In this document: piece by piece, positions 18,993 to 26,962 of the stretch
Position numbering within the stretch: position 1 is the first letter of the stretch
How the letters are laid out: each line of letters starts with the position of its first letter
Assembly: GCA_030618105.1 (NCBI GenBank)
Contig: JAUXED010000015.1
Coordinates: 1 to 32,652 of the forward strand
Length of the DNA: 32,652 bases
Direction of reading: 5' to 3'
DNA from: Bacteroidota bacterium
GTDB taxonomy: Bacteria > Bacteroidota > Bacteroidia > Bacteroidales > VadinHA17
Program-made: the position numbers and the translations under genes
Notes under the pieces: model-generated
What the model was told of the DNA's origin: nothing
The model's input: the letters and a program-made list of their open reading frames with translations, nothing else
Database searches by the model: none

Positions 18993-20210
18993 ATGGAATT
19001 AATATATTTGTCATCACAAAAAAAGAGTATAGTGAAAAGATATTATTTAAGTATTCTTACATTTTTTTTCGTCATTTTTGGAGCAACTGCTCAGATAACC
19101 ACCGGTGAAGTGACCGGCGAGATTAACACGATTCAATCTGTTGTGCCATTTCTTACTATTGCTCCCGATTCCAGGTCAGGAGCTATGGGAGACGTTGGAG
19201 TAGCTACTTCGCCTGATATTAATTCGCTTCACTGGAACGCTGCAAAATACGCTTTTATTGACGGTGATGGCGGGCTGGGACTTTCATATTCTCCCTGGCT
19301 CAGGAACCTTGTGCCGGATATCAACCTTGCATCACTTACAGCTTATAAAAGGATTGATGATAAACAGGTAATTAGCGGATCATTGCTCTATTTCTCTCTG
19401 GGGAATATCACTTTTACAGATATTTTCGGGAATACTTTGCGAAATTTCAATCCAAATGAGTTTGCAGTTGATTTATCGTACTCAAGAAAATTTTCAGATA
19501 ATATTTCAGGAGCAATCGCTTTCAGGTATATCTATTCAAACCTTACAGGAGGAACACATGTAGGGGGAACTGAAACTAAACCCGGCACATCAATTGCTGC
19601 CGACCTGGGAACTTATTACCAGAAAGAAATTTCGCTACTTGACAAGGAAACTATGCTACGACTGGGTTTAAGTATTTCAAATATGGGCTCAAAAATGAGC
19701 TATACCGATGATCAGGATCCGGATTTTATACCAATAAATATGAGATTCGGAGGTTCCCTGGAATTTGAACTTGATAAGTATAATTCAATTACTATAGCTG
19801 CAGATATCAATAAACTGCTTGTTCCTACGCCTCCTGTTTATGATTCCGCCGGTGTTAATATCATTTATGGAATGGATCCTGATGTATCTGTACCTGCAGG
19901 AATGATTCAGTCGTTTTATGATGCTCCCGGAGGATTTAAAGAGGAAATGCATGAAATAATCTACTCTTTAGGTTTAGAATACTGGTATTCCGGACAATTC
20001 GCTATTAGAGCAGGGTACTTCAACGAACATGAAACCAAAGGGAACAGGCAATTTTTTACAGCAGGACTTGGGCTAAAGCTAAATGTTTTCTCTCTTGATT
20101 TTGCTTACCTCGTCCCCACAGCGCAAAACCATCCTTTGGCAAGAACCCTCAGGTTCTCATTATCCTTCGAATTCGATACCTTCAGAAAACTTAATAATAA
20201 TACTGAATAA
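18993..20210 (+). CDS. porV: type IX secretion system outer membrane protein PorV (LptO)
   Basis: VVPFLTIAPDSRSGAMGDVGVATSPDINSLHWNAAKYAF...LGLSYSPWLRNLVPDINLASLTAYKRID. Immediately downstream of porU. Confidence 0.92.
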   Translation: MELIYLSSQKKSIVKRYYLSILTFFFVIFGATAQITTGEVTGEINTIQSVVPFLTIAPDSRSGAMGDVGVATSPDINSLHWNAAKYAFIDGDGGLGLSYSPWLRNLVPDINLASLTAYKRIDDKQVISGSLLYFSLGNITFTDIFGNTLRNFNPNEFAVDLSYSRKFSDNISGAIAFRYIYSNLTGGTHVGGTETKPGTSIAADLGTYYQKEISLLDKETMLRLGLSISNMGSKMSYTDDQDPDFIPINMRFGGSLEFELDKYNSITIAADINKLLVPTPPVYDSAGVNIIYGMDPDVSVPAGMIQSFYDAPGGFKEEMHEIIYSLGLEYWYSGQFAIRAGYFNEHETKGNRQFFTAGLGLKLNVFSLDFAYLVPTAQNHPLARTLRFSLSFEFDTFRKLNNNTE

Positions 20211-20716
20211 TGAATCTTCGAATTGGATTCGGTTACGATGTTCATCAATTGGCAAAAGGACATAACCTTTGTCTTGGGGGATTAATGATACCACACAAAA
20301 AAGGAACCGTGGGGCATTCAGATGGAGATGTATTGATTCATTCGATATGCGATGCCTTGCTTGGTGCTGCAAACCTGCACGATATCGGGCATCATTTTCC
20401 CGATAATTCAAAGGAATATAAAGGGATAGACAGCAAGATCCTTCTACAAAAAACCATAAAACTACTTAACGACCAAGACTATAAAATAATAAATATTGAT
20501 TCAACAATCTGTCTGGAAGAACCAAAAATAAAGGATTCAATACCTGATATGAAGAAAATTCTTGCCGGAGTTATGAAGCAAAATGTTGAAAATATCTCAA
20601 TAAAAGCAACTACATCAGAAAAAATGGGTTTTATCGGCAAAACAGATGGAATTGCCGCTTATGCCATCGCCTTAATTCATAAACCCACTAAAGAGTTAAA
20701 AGTTGAAAGTTTGTAA
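20210..20716 (+). CDS. ispF: 2-C-methyl-D-erythritol 2,4-cyclodiphosphate synthase
   Basis: RIGFGYDVHQLAKGHNLCLGGLMIPHKKGTVGHSDGDVLIHSICDALLGAANLHDIGHHFPD. The ATG overlaps the porV TAA by 1 bp. Confidence 0.95.
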   Translation: MNLRIGFGYDVHQLAKGHNLCLGGLMIPHKKGTVGHSDGDVLIHSICDALLGAANLHDIGHHFPDNSKEYKGIDSKILLQKTIKLLNDQDYKIINIDSTICLEEPKIKDSIPDMKKILAGVMKQNVENISIKATTSEKMGFIGKTDGIAAYAIALIHKPTKELKVESL

Positions 20717-20740
20717 AGTTAAAAGTTTGTAAAGTTCAAC
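20701..20740. repeat. 16-bp (2x8) array covering the ispF 3' end and stop codon
   Basis: agttgaaa gtttgtaa agttaaaa gtttgtaa agttcaac. The ispF TAA (20714-20716) lies in the second 8-mer. Confidence 0.85.
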
Positions 20741-20754
20741 GCTTACTTTTAACT

Positions 20755-20826
20755 ATTCCCTCTATTCCCTTTACTCCCTTTATTCCCTTTATCCCCTCTA
20801 CTCCCTCTACTCCCTCTACTCCCTTT
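20755..20826. repeat. 9-bp tandem repeat, 8 units (attccctct/actcccttt)
   Basis: attccctct attcccttt actcccttt attcccttt atcccctct actccctct actccctct actcccttt. Confidence 0.93.
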
Positions 20827-21271
20827 ATATCCTTTTGAATTCAGCCGAAACATTATCCTTTTCCCCACTACCATCGTCTACCTCATACACAAAATCTATA
20901 GTACTTAAGTCACCGGCTATGGTTCCTTCGCCGGATATTTCATTCCCGTCTACTACCTGAACATAGATATCTATTTTGTATCCATCCAAAATGCCTTTTA
21001 CTTCAGTGTCAACGCCAAGATTATAAAAATTACTTAAAATTACCTTAGTACTGTCAAGAGGCTCTTTTGAAATATCAACCAGAAAATTGGACTTTCCATA
21101 GATTGCACTAATTTCAGTACTTCTCCATGTATCAACAATATTGTCTCTTGGATCATCACTGTTATCAGGATCAATATCCTCACCAAACTCACATGACGTA
21201 ACCAACAACATTACTGACAAAATGCCGGCTAAATTTTTAATTAATTTGTTATTAATCATTTGATTATTCAT
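20825..21271 (-). CDS. hypothetical lipoprotein
   Basis: 148 aa; signal peptide with lipobox MLLVTSCEFGEDIDPD; acidic beta-rich body. Confidence 0.7.
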   Translation of the reverse strand: MNNQMINNKLIKNLAGILSVMLLVTSCEFGEDIDPDNSDDPRDNIVDTWRSTEISAIYGKSNFLVDISKEPLDSTKVILSNFYNLGVDTEVKGILDGYKIDIYVQVVDGNEISGEGTIAGDLSTIDFVYEVDDGSGEKDNVSAEFKRI

Positions 21272-21282
21272 AATGTAATAAG

Positions 21283-21335
21283 TTGATTTGTTAATTTGTT
21301 GATTTGTTAATTTGTTACTGGTTACTGGTTACTGG
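21283..21335. repeat. compound array: 4 x 8-mer (ttgatttg/ttaatttg) then 3 x 7-mer (ttactgg)
   Basis: Counted directly; the 7-mer matches units in the 2877-2911 array. Confidence 0.85.
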
Positions 21336-21420
21336 TGGTTCGTACCATCGTCTCGCTCCTTAATCTCTTCCCCCTCAGCCAGCCGAATGCAATTCGGCTC
21401 TACTTCGTACTATCATACCA

Positions 21421-21556
21421 TCGTTTTATCGTTCTATCGTTCCATCGTTCCATCGTTCCATCGTTCTATCGTTCCATCGTTCCATCGTTCCATCGTTCCA
21501 TCGTTCCATCGTTCTATCGTTCCATCGTTCCATCGTTCTATCGTTCCATCGTTCCA
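21421..21556. repeat. 8-bp tandem repeat, 17 contiguous units (tcgttcca with tcgttcta/tcgtttta variants)
   Basis: Units counted one by one; only positions 6-7 of the unit vary. Confidence 0.97.
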
Positions 21557-21574
21557 TCTCCTCTTCTCATCTTC

Positions 21575-23602
21575 TCATCTTCTCCTTTCCTCCTCTACAA
21601 CCCTATTCACTAATTCTTCATCTGCAACAACCGGAATTGTCACCTTCATATCCGGGGTTTTTTCCATCTCCCGTCTGGCTGCAAATATTGCTTCACTATT
21701 CCTTGCCCAGCTTCGACGGGCAATTCCATTATTAACATCCCAGTGAAGCATTCTCTTCAACCGGGTATCAGCCTGGTCAGATCCATCGAGCACCAATCCA
21801 AAACCGCCATTTATAACTTCACCCCAGCCAACACCACCTCCGTTATGAAGCGAAACCCATGTAGCACCACGAAAAGCATCACCAATAACATTTTGAACAG
21901 CCATGTCTGCAGTAAAACATGAACCGTCATAAATATTGGAAGTTTCACGATAAGGAGAATCCGTACCGGAAACATCATGATGATCACGACCAAGCACAAT
22001 TGGAGCAGACACTTTCCCGTCACGTATCGCCTGGTTAAACTTCAATGCAATATTGGTCCTGCCCTCACAATCGGCATAAAGGATCCGTGCCTGCGATCCA
22101 ACTACCAGGTTATTTCGACCTGCCTCCTTTATCCAGTGAATATTATCCATCATCTGTCGTTTTATCTCGTCAGGTGCAGCAGATACTAATTCCTCAAGCA
22201 CCTCCCGGGCAATTATATCCGTTAATTCAAGGTCTTTAGGATCGGAAGATGTGCAAACCCAGCGAAAAGGACCAAAGCCATAATCAAAGAACAAGGGACC
22301 CATAATATCCTGGACATATGAATTATAACTATACGAGCCGTCCTGCTTAAAAATATCAGCACCTGCCCTGCCCGATTCAAGCAGGAATGCATTCCCGTAA
22401 TCCCAGAAATACATACCCCGCTTAGATAAAATATTTATAGCATCTACCTGCCGGCGCAGTGATTCCCGGACTTTTTCTTTGAATTTCTCAGAGTTGTTTG
22501 TCATCATCCCATTCGACTCCTCAAAGGTCAGTCCAACCGGGTAATATCCTCCTGCCCAGGGATTATGTAATGATGTCTGATCCGATCCAAGTTCAACCCT
22601 GATATCCTCTTTAACAAACTTCTCCCAAAGATCAACAATATTCCCATGATAAGCCATGGAGGCCGGTTCTTTCAATTCCTTTGCTTTCTTTAGTCTCATA
22701 ATCAACTTATCAAGATCGTCAAATACCTCATTTACCCAACCCTGCGATTTCCTTTTTTCAATTGCTTTTCTGTTAACTTCTGCCACAACACAAATTGCTC
22801 CGGCTATTACGGTAGCCTTTGGCTGAGCTCCCGACATTCCGCCAAGTCCGGATGTAACAAAGACTTTCCCTTTCAGATCACTCTCTCCGGAATCTCCGAT
22901 CCTGCGCCCGGCATTCAGGACAGTAATTGTAGTTCCATGAACAATACCCTGGGGTCCGATATACATAAACGAACCGGCTGTCATCTGACCATATTGGGAT
23001 ACTCCAAGTGCATTGAATTTTTCATATTGTTCGGGGCTGGAATAGTTCGGGACAACCATCCCGTTTGTTACCACAACCCTGGGCGCTTCTCTGTGTGATG
23101 GGAATAATCCCAATGGATGACCGGAATAAAGTACGAGAGTTTGCTCATCGGTCATTTTAGCCAGATATTCCATTGTTAATAAATACTGAGCCCAGTTTTG
23201 AAAAACAGCACCGTTACCACCGTATGTTATCAGTTCATGCGGATACTGGGCAACAACATGGTCAAGATTATTACTAAGCATTAGCATGATAGCAGCCGCA
23301 TGTACCGATTTATGTGGGAAATCATTGATACTGCGTGCTGTAATCCGGTAACCGGGCATGAAACGGTACATGTAAATCCTTCCGTAAGTATAAAGTTCTT
23401 CTGCAAACTCCGGTGCAAGAATTTCATGATGTTTCTCCGGGAAATACCGTAAGGCATTATGAAGAGCCAGCTTTTTTTCTTCAGTCGTTAGAATATCCCT
23501 CCGCCTTGGGGCATGACTAACTTTGTGATCATATGGTTTAATATCAGGAAGTTCATCCGGGATCCCTTGCAATACTTGTTTTTTGAATTCTCTATTGTTC
23601 AT
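21575..23602 (-). CDS. hutU: urocanate hydratase
   Basis: MYRFMPGYRITARSINDFPHKSVHAAAIMLMLSNNLDHVVAQYPHELITYGGNGAVFQNWAQY; FVTSGLGGMSGAQPKA; GRDHHDVSGTDSPYRETSNI; SLHNGGGVGWGEVINGGFGLVLDGS. Confidence 0.95.
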   Translation of the reverse strand: MNNREFKKQVLQGIPDELPDIKPYDHKVSHAPRRRDILTTEEKKLALHNALRYFPEKHHEILAPEFAEELYTYGRIYMYRFMPGYRITARSINDFPHKSVHAAAIMLMLSNNLDHVVAQYPHELITYGGNGAVFQNWAQYLLTMEYLAKMTDEQTLVLYSGHPLGLFPSHREAPRVVVTNGMVVPNYSSPEQYEKFNALGVSQYGQMTAGSFMYIGPQGIVHGTTITVLNAGRRIGDSGESDLKGKVFVTSGLGGMSGAQPKATVIAGAICVVAEVNRKAIEKRKSQGWVNEVFDDLDKLIMRLKKAKELKEPASMAYHGNIVDLWEKFVKEDIRVELGSDQTSLHNPWAGGYYPVGLTFEESNGMMTNNSEKFKEKVRESLRRQVDAINILSKRGMYFWDYGNAFLLESGRAGADIFKQDGSYSYNSYVQDIMGPLFFDYGFGPFRWVCTSSDPKDLELTDIIAREVLEELVSAAPDEIKRQMMDNIHWIKEAGRNNLVVGSQARILYADCEGRTNIALKFNQAIRDGKVSAPIVLGRDHHDVSGTDSPYRETSNIYDGSCFTADMAVQNVIGDAFRGATWVSLHNGGGVGWGEVINGGFGLVLDGSDQADTRLKRMLHWDVNNGIARRSWARNSEAIFAARREMEKTPDMKVTIPVVADEELVNRVVEEERRR

Positions 23603-23661
23603 ATGAAATTGCTATTTTTGTTTTCGGTTCATCACTGTAAAATTACAATTTTAAAAAAGAT

Positions 23662-24189
23662 ATGAGAAAAATAATCATAAAAAGGACTCTGTGGATTTAT
23701 TGTTTAATTATTATCCTTATGGGAACAGGATCCCTTTTAGTGATTGATACAAAAAACAAAATAATTCATAAAGGGGAACTGGCTGATAAAGTATTTGAGC
23801 AAATTTGCAAATCATACAAAGAAAGGCTCTCGCTGGCAAAACAAGTTTTTCCGGATGCTCTTAAATTAGAAAAGATAACTGTCCCGGCTATTCAACCTGT
23901 ATCATCCGGTTCTAATACAAATAATGAAAACTCTATTTACGATTATTTTAAGGCAAATATGCACTTCCAGAGAAGACTTGATAGTATTATTTTGCTGGCA
24001 TCCAACAGTGAAGAATCAAATGAAATAATAGAGTTTAAGCTTAAGAATAATGCAAAAGAGATTTACCGGTTAAAATCAAGCTACCATAAATATGCAAAAG
24101 ATTACAACACATTCATAAAACAATTTCCCAGGAATTATTATGCCAACATCCTGAATTTCGCACCAAAGGTATATTATGATATAGATTAA
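23662..24189 (+). CDS. divergent LemA-like membrane-anchored protein
   Basis: N-terminal TM; C-terminal YHKYAKDYNTFIKQFPRNYYANILNFAPKVYYDID parallels the LemA tail FNEATRQYNTYIRKFPKNIVAAIFGFDKKTYFEAEE encoded at 24787-25365. Confidence 0.65.
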   Translation: MRKIIIKRTLWIYCLIIILMGTGSLLVIDTKNKIIHKGELADKVFEQICKSYKERLSLAKQVFPDALKLEKITVPAIQPVSSGSNTNNENSIYDYFKANMHFQRRLDSIILLASNSEESNEIIEFKLKNNAKEIYRLKSSYHKYAKDYNTFIKQFPRNYYANILNFAPKVYYDID

Positions 24190-24237
24190 ACCTGCGTACA
24201 AGCCTTAAACTTTTAGGTTCTTCAGGATAATGGGGTT

Positions 24238-24324
24238 GGAATGATGGAATGGTGGAAGAATGGAATAGAGGGGATAGAGGGAATAAAGGGATTAGAGGGG
24301 ATAAAGGGATTAGAGGGAATAATG
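24238..24324. repeat. compound array: 3 x 8-mer (ggaatgat) then 7 x 9-mer (ggaataaag/ggattagag)
   Basis: Units counted directly. The 9-mer is the reverse-complement family of the 20755-20826 array. Confidence 0.9.
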
Positions 24325-24426
24325 CTTGCCATGTGAAATTTGAGGCATGAAAATATTTCACCAGGGAAGGAGCTATTTCTACAGGGGAATACTGGAATGG
24401 TGGAAGAATGGAAATAGAAGAATTGT

Positions 24427-24458
24427 GATGCAGTGATGCGGTGTTGCAGTGAGGCAGT
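24427..24458. repeat. 8-bp tandem repeat, 4 units (gatgcagt gatgcggt gttgcagt gaggcagt)
   Basis: Counted directly. Confidence 0.75.
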
Positions 24459-24535
24459 GTGAAAAGCAAAGAGCAGAGAACAAAAACCTCATAGCCTGTC
24501 CCGAACTTGATTCTGGAAGCAGGTTGTGGGAAGGA

Positions 24536-24649
24536 CTGTGGGAACAATTAAATAATCCGAATTTTAAAAGCATCGAATTCGATGCGTTTAGAAATGAATC
24601 AGGCTCAAATAGTTTTACTCTTACTCCTAAAAAATGGATTGAATCAACG
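24536..24649 (+). pseudogene. remnant of a KilA-N-domain (phage antirepressor-like) gene
   Basis: LWEQLNNPNFKSIEFDAFRNESGSNSFTLTPKKWIEST resembles the internal KilA-N segment '...NNP.F...EF..f...aG.N.F.LspkkWIE.T'. The expected continuation (GRYGGTYAHKDIAFEFASW...) is absent. Confidence 0.6.
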
Positions 24650-24740
24650 AAACACCAACACTTTTACATTAGCAACAATAGTTAAAAAAATCTAATGAAA
24701 CACAAACCCACAGAAATTATTTAAATCCTTTCTTTATGCA

Positions 24741-24748
24741 TAACTTTG
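24741..24748 (+). promoter_or_regulatory. candidate Bacteroidetes -7 promoter element upstream of lemA
   Basis: taactttg (TAnnTTTG), 38 bp before the lemA ATG. Confidence 0.4.
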
Positions 24749-24786
24749 TCGCCTTAACAAATCATCCTTTTTAAATAAAAACAATT

Positions 24787-25365
24787 ATGAAAAAGAAATT
24801 AAAAAAATATCTGATCTTTATACTTGTACCTTTTATTACAAGTTGCGGTTATAACACTATGGTTACCCTGGATGAAGGGATAGGTGCGCAGTGGGCACAG
24901 GTTGAAAATGCCTATCAGCGGAGAGCGGACCTTATTCCAAACCTGGTGAACACAGTGAAAGGATATGCCGATTTTGAGAAAGAGACCCTCACACAAGTAA
25001 TTGAAGCTCGTTCAAAAGCTACTTCAGTAAACATTGACCCGGGAAATATCACCCCTGAAGCTATCAGTCAGTTCCAAAACGCACAGGCTGGTCTTAGTTC
25101 AGCGCTTTCAAGATTAATGGTTGTTGTGGAAAGATATCCTGAACTTAAAGCGAACCAGAATTTTCTTGAGCTCCAGGCACAACTGGAGGGTACCGAAAAC
25201 AGGATTGCAGTTGAACGAAGGAAATTCAATGAAGCCACCCGCCAGTATAACACCTATATAAGAAAGTTTCCGAAAAATATTGTAGCCGCGATTTTCGGTT
25301 TTGATAAGAAAACATATTTCGAAGCTGAAGAAAAAGCAAAGGAAGTTCCAAAAGTAGAGTTCTAA
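24787..25365 (+). CDS. lemA: LemA family protein (lipoprotein-type N terminus)
   Basis: FITSCGYNTMVTLDEGIGAQWAQVENAYQRRADLIPNLVNTVKGYADFEKETLTQVIEARSKA...YPELKANQNFLELQAQLEGTENRIAVERRKFNE. Confidence 0.94.
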   Translation: MKKKLKKYLIFILVPFITSCGYNTMVTLDEGIGAQWAQVENAYQRRADLIPNLVNTVKGYADFEKETLTQVIEARSKATSVNIDPGNITPEAISQFQNAQAGLSSALSRLMVVVERYPELKANQNFLELQAQLEGTENRIAVERRKFNEATRQYNTYIRKFPKNIVAAIFGFDKKTYFEAEEKAKEVPKVEF

Positions 25366-25371
25366 TGTCAA

Positions 25372-25406
25372 GACAAAAGATAAAAGTAAAAAGACAAAAG
25401 TAAAGA
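25372..25406. repeat. period-7 tandem array (gacaaaa gataaaa gtaaaaa gacaaaa gtaaaga)
   Basis: Counted directly, immediately after lemA. Confidence 0.65.
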
Positions 25407-25474
25407 AAGAAGAGTGAAGAGATTTGTCTATCGTTGATACGACATTGGTAAACATAATAAACAAATAGTAACAA

Positions 25475-25915
25475 ATGAAACCATCAGACTTTTTAAGTAA
25501 AGATGACAAGACCCTGATCACTAATGCTATAAAAAGCGCCGAGCTAAATACTTCCGGTGAAATCAGGGTACATATTGAAAACCGATGTAAAACCGATGTT
25601 CTTGACCGTGCTTCCTACCTTTTCGAGAAACTGGCTATGCATAAAACAGAGAAAAGAAATGGAGTTTTGTTCTACCTGGCAGTGAACGACAAAAAATTTG
25701 CCATTCTGGGAGATGCCGGGATAAACGAGGTTACGGCTGATGATTTCTGGGAAAATATTAAAGAAAACATGTTGAGTCATTTCAAAGAGGAGGAATTTGC
25801 CAAAGGTCTCGAAAAAGGAATTGAAATGGCAGGTGAACAACTTAAAGATCATTTCCCATACCAGTCAGATGATATTAATGAATTATCGGATGAAATATCT
25901 TTTGGTAATGAATAG
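25475..25915 (+). CDS. TPM domain-containing protein (cytoplasmic, short)
   Basis: LITNAIKSAELNTSGEIRVHIENRCK...RNGVLFYLAVNDKKFAILGDAGINEVTADDFWENIKENMLSHFKEEEFAKGLEKGIEMAGEQL. Confidence 0.87.
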   Translation: MKPSDFLSKDDKTLITNAIKSAELNTSGEIRVHIENRCKTDVLDRASYLFEKLAMHKTEKRNGVLFYLAVNDKKFAILGDAGINEVTADDFWENIKENMLSHFKEEEFAKGLEKGIEMAGEQLKDHFPYQSDDINELSDEISFGNE

Positions 25916-25933
25916 GGAAGAATGGGGAAATTG

Positions 25934-25957
25934 GTTGATAAGTTGATAAGTTGATAA
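25934..25957. repeat. 8-bp tandem repeat, 3 units (gttgataa)
   Basis: gttgataagttgataagttgataa. Confidence 0.8.
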
Positions 25958-26109
25958 GTTTAGGAGTTTAAGAATTTAAAATAACAAACCGTTTTTTTTC
26001 TTTACAAATAAACTCATCAACAAATAAACTTACATTGGTTATTGATATTATTATGAATTCAGAAATTATATTGCATAAAATCTGAAATTAAAAAATAAAT
26101 TATAAGCAT

Positions 26110-26895
26110 ATGAAATATATTATTACTCCATTGTTAATAATTCTCCTGGTGTTTAATGGATTAGCCCAGGATATACCTGAACGTCCCGTTCCCCCGAGAC
26201 TTGTTAATGATATAGCCGGTTTTTTCTCTCAGAATGAGGTTGCACAGCTTGAGAAAAAACTGGTCTGGTTCAACCAGCAAACTTCCACCCAGATCGCTGT
26301 TGTAACTATAAAGGATCTGCAAGGTTATGACATTTCCGACTTTGCTTTCAGGCTGGGAGACAAATGGGGAGTAGGGCAAAAAGGATTCAACAACGGAATT
26401 GTAATCCTTATTAAACCTAAAACCACTGGAGAAAAAGGAAAAATATTCATTGCCACCGGTTATGGACTTGAAGCTGTAGTTCCCGACGCAATAGCAAAGC
26501 GTATAGTTGAAGCAGAAATTCTCCCTGAGTTCAGGAAAAACAGCTATTATAAAGGGATTGATAAAGCGATAAATACACTTTTTTCCCTTACCCAGGGTGA
26601 ATTCTCACCAAAAGAATATGCACAAAAAACATCACAGAAAGAAGCTCCCGCGTTTGGTATCGGGGGATTTTTCTTGTTGATTATCATATTTTCAATATTT
26701 GGGCGTCTGCAAAGGGCACGGCATTATTCCGTTGGTCATAGTGTACCTTTATGGACAGCCCTGTTCCTGGCAGGATCGGCACGTCCACGTGGAGGAGGTT
26801 TTAGTAGTTTCTCTTCGGGAAGCGGTAGTTTTGGAGGCTTTGGAGGCTTTGGAGGCGGAGGTTTTGGTGGCGGCGGTGCAGGTGGTAGTTGGTAG
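26110..26895 (+). CDS. TPM domain-containing protein (YgcG-like) with signal peptide, TM and Gly-rich tail
   Basis: PVPPRLVNDIAGFFSQNEVAQLEKKLVWFNQQTSTQIAVVTIKDLQGYDISDFAFRLGDKWGVGQKGFNNGIVILI; tail SGSGSFGGFGGFGGGGFGGGGAGGSW. Confidence 0.92.
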   Translation: MKYIITPLLIILLVFNGLAQDIPERPVPPRLVNDIAGFFSQNEVAQLEKKLVWFNQQTSTQIAVVTIKDLQGYDISDFAFRLGDKWGVGQKGFNNGIVILIKPKTTGEKGKIFIATGYGLEAVVPDAIAKRIVEAEILPEFRKNSYYKGIDKAINTLFSLTQGEFSPKEYAQKTSQKEAPAFGIGGFFLLIIIFSIFGRLQRARHYSVGHSVPLWTALFLAGSARPRGGGFSSFSSGSGSFGGFGGFGGGGFGGGGAGGSW

Positions 26896-26914
26896 CAGAT
26901 AGCATTATAAAATA

Positions 26915-26962
26915 AAATTTAATTACGTTATTAATAACGTAATTAATAACGTAATTAAATTT
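26915..26962. terminator. bidirectional hairpin terminator between convergent genes
   Basis: Perfect 20-bp inverted arms aaatttaattacgttattaa / ttaataacgtaattaaattt with an 8-nt spacer; T/A runs at both ends. Confidence 0.75.

Noticed and set aside
21312-21746. ORFs 21312-21746 and 21335-21613 encoding (SFHRSIVP)n
   Set aside because: Artefacts of the stop-free 8-bp array, which gives the same octapeptide in every plus frame; they also overlap hutU antisense.
24113-24547. 144-aa minus ORF (SPLIPLFPLSPLFHSS...)
   Set aside because: Low-complexity translation of the 9-mer array; overlaps the LemA-like 3' end.
25114-25521. 135-aa minus ORF rich in Phe/Leu
   Set aside because: Antisense to lemA and the A-rich 7-mer array; hydrophobicity is a by-product of A-rich coding on the other strand.
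26110-26895. Gly-rich tail (SFGGFGGFGGGGFGGGG) as a repeat expansion linked to the intergenic arrays
   Set aside because: Gly-rich tails are normal for secreted TPM-domain proteins and the codons do not form a clean 7/8/9-bp array.
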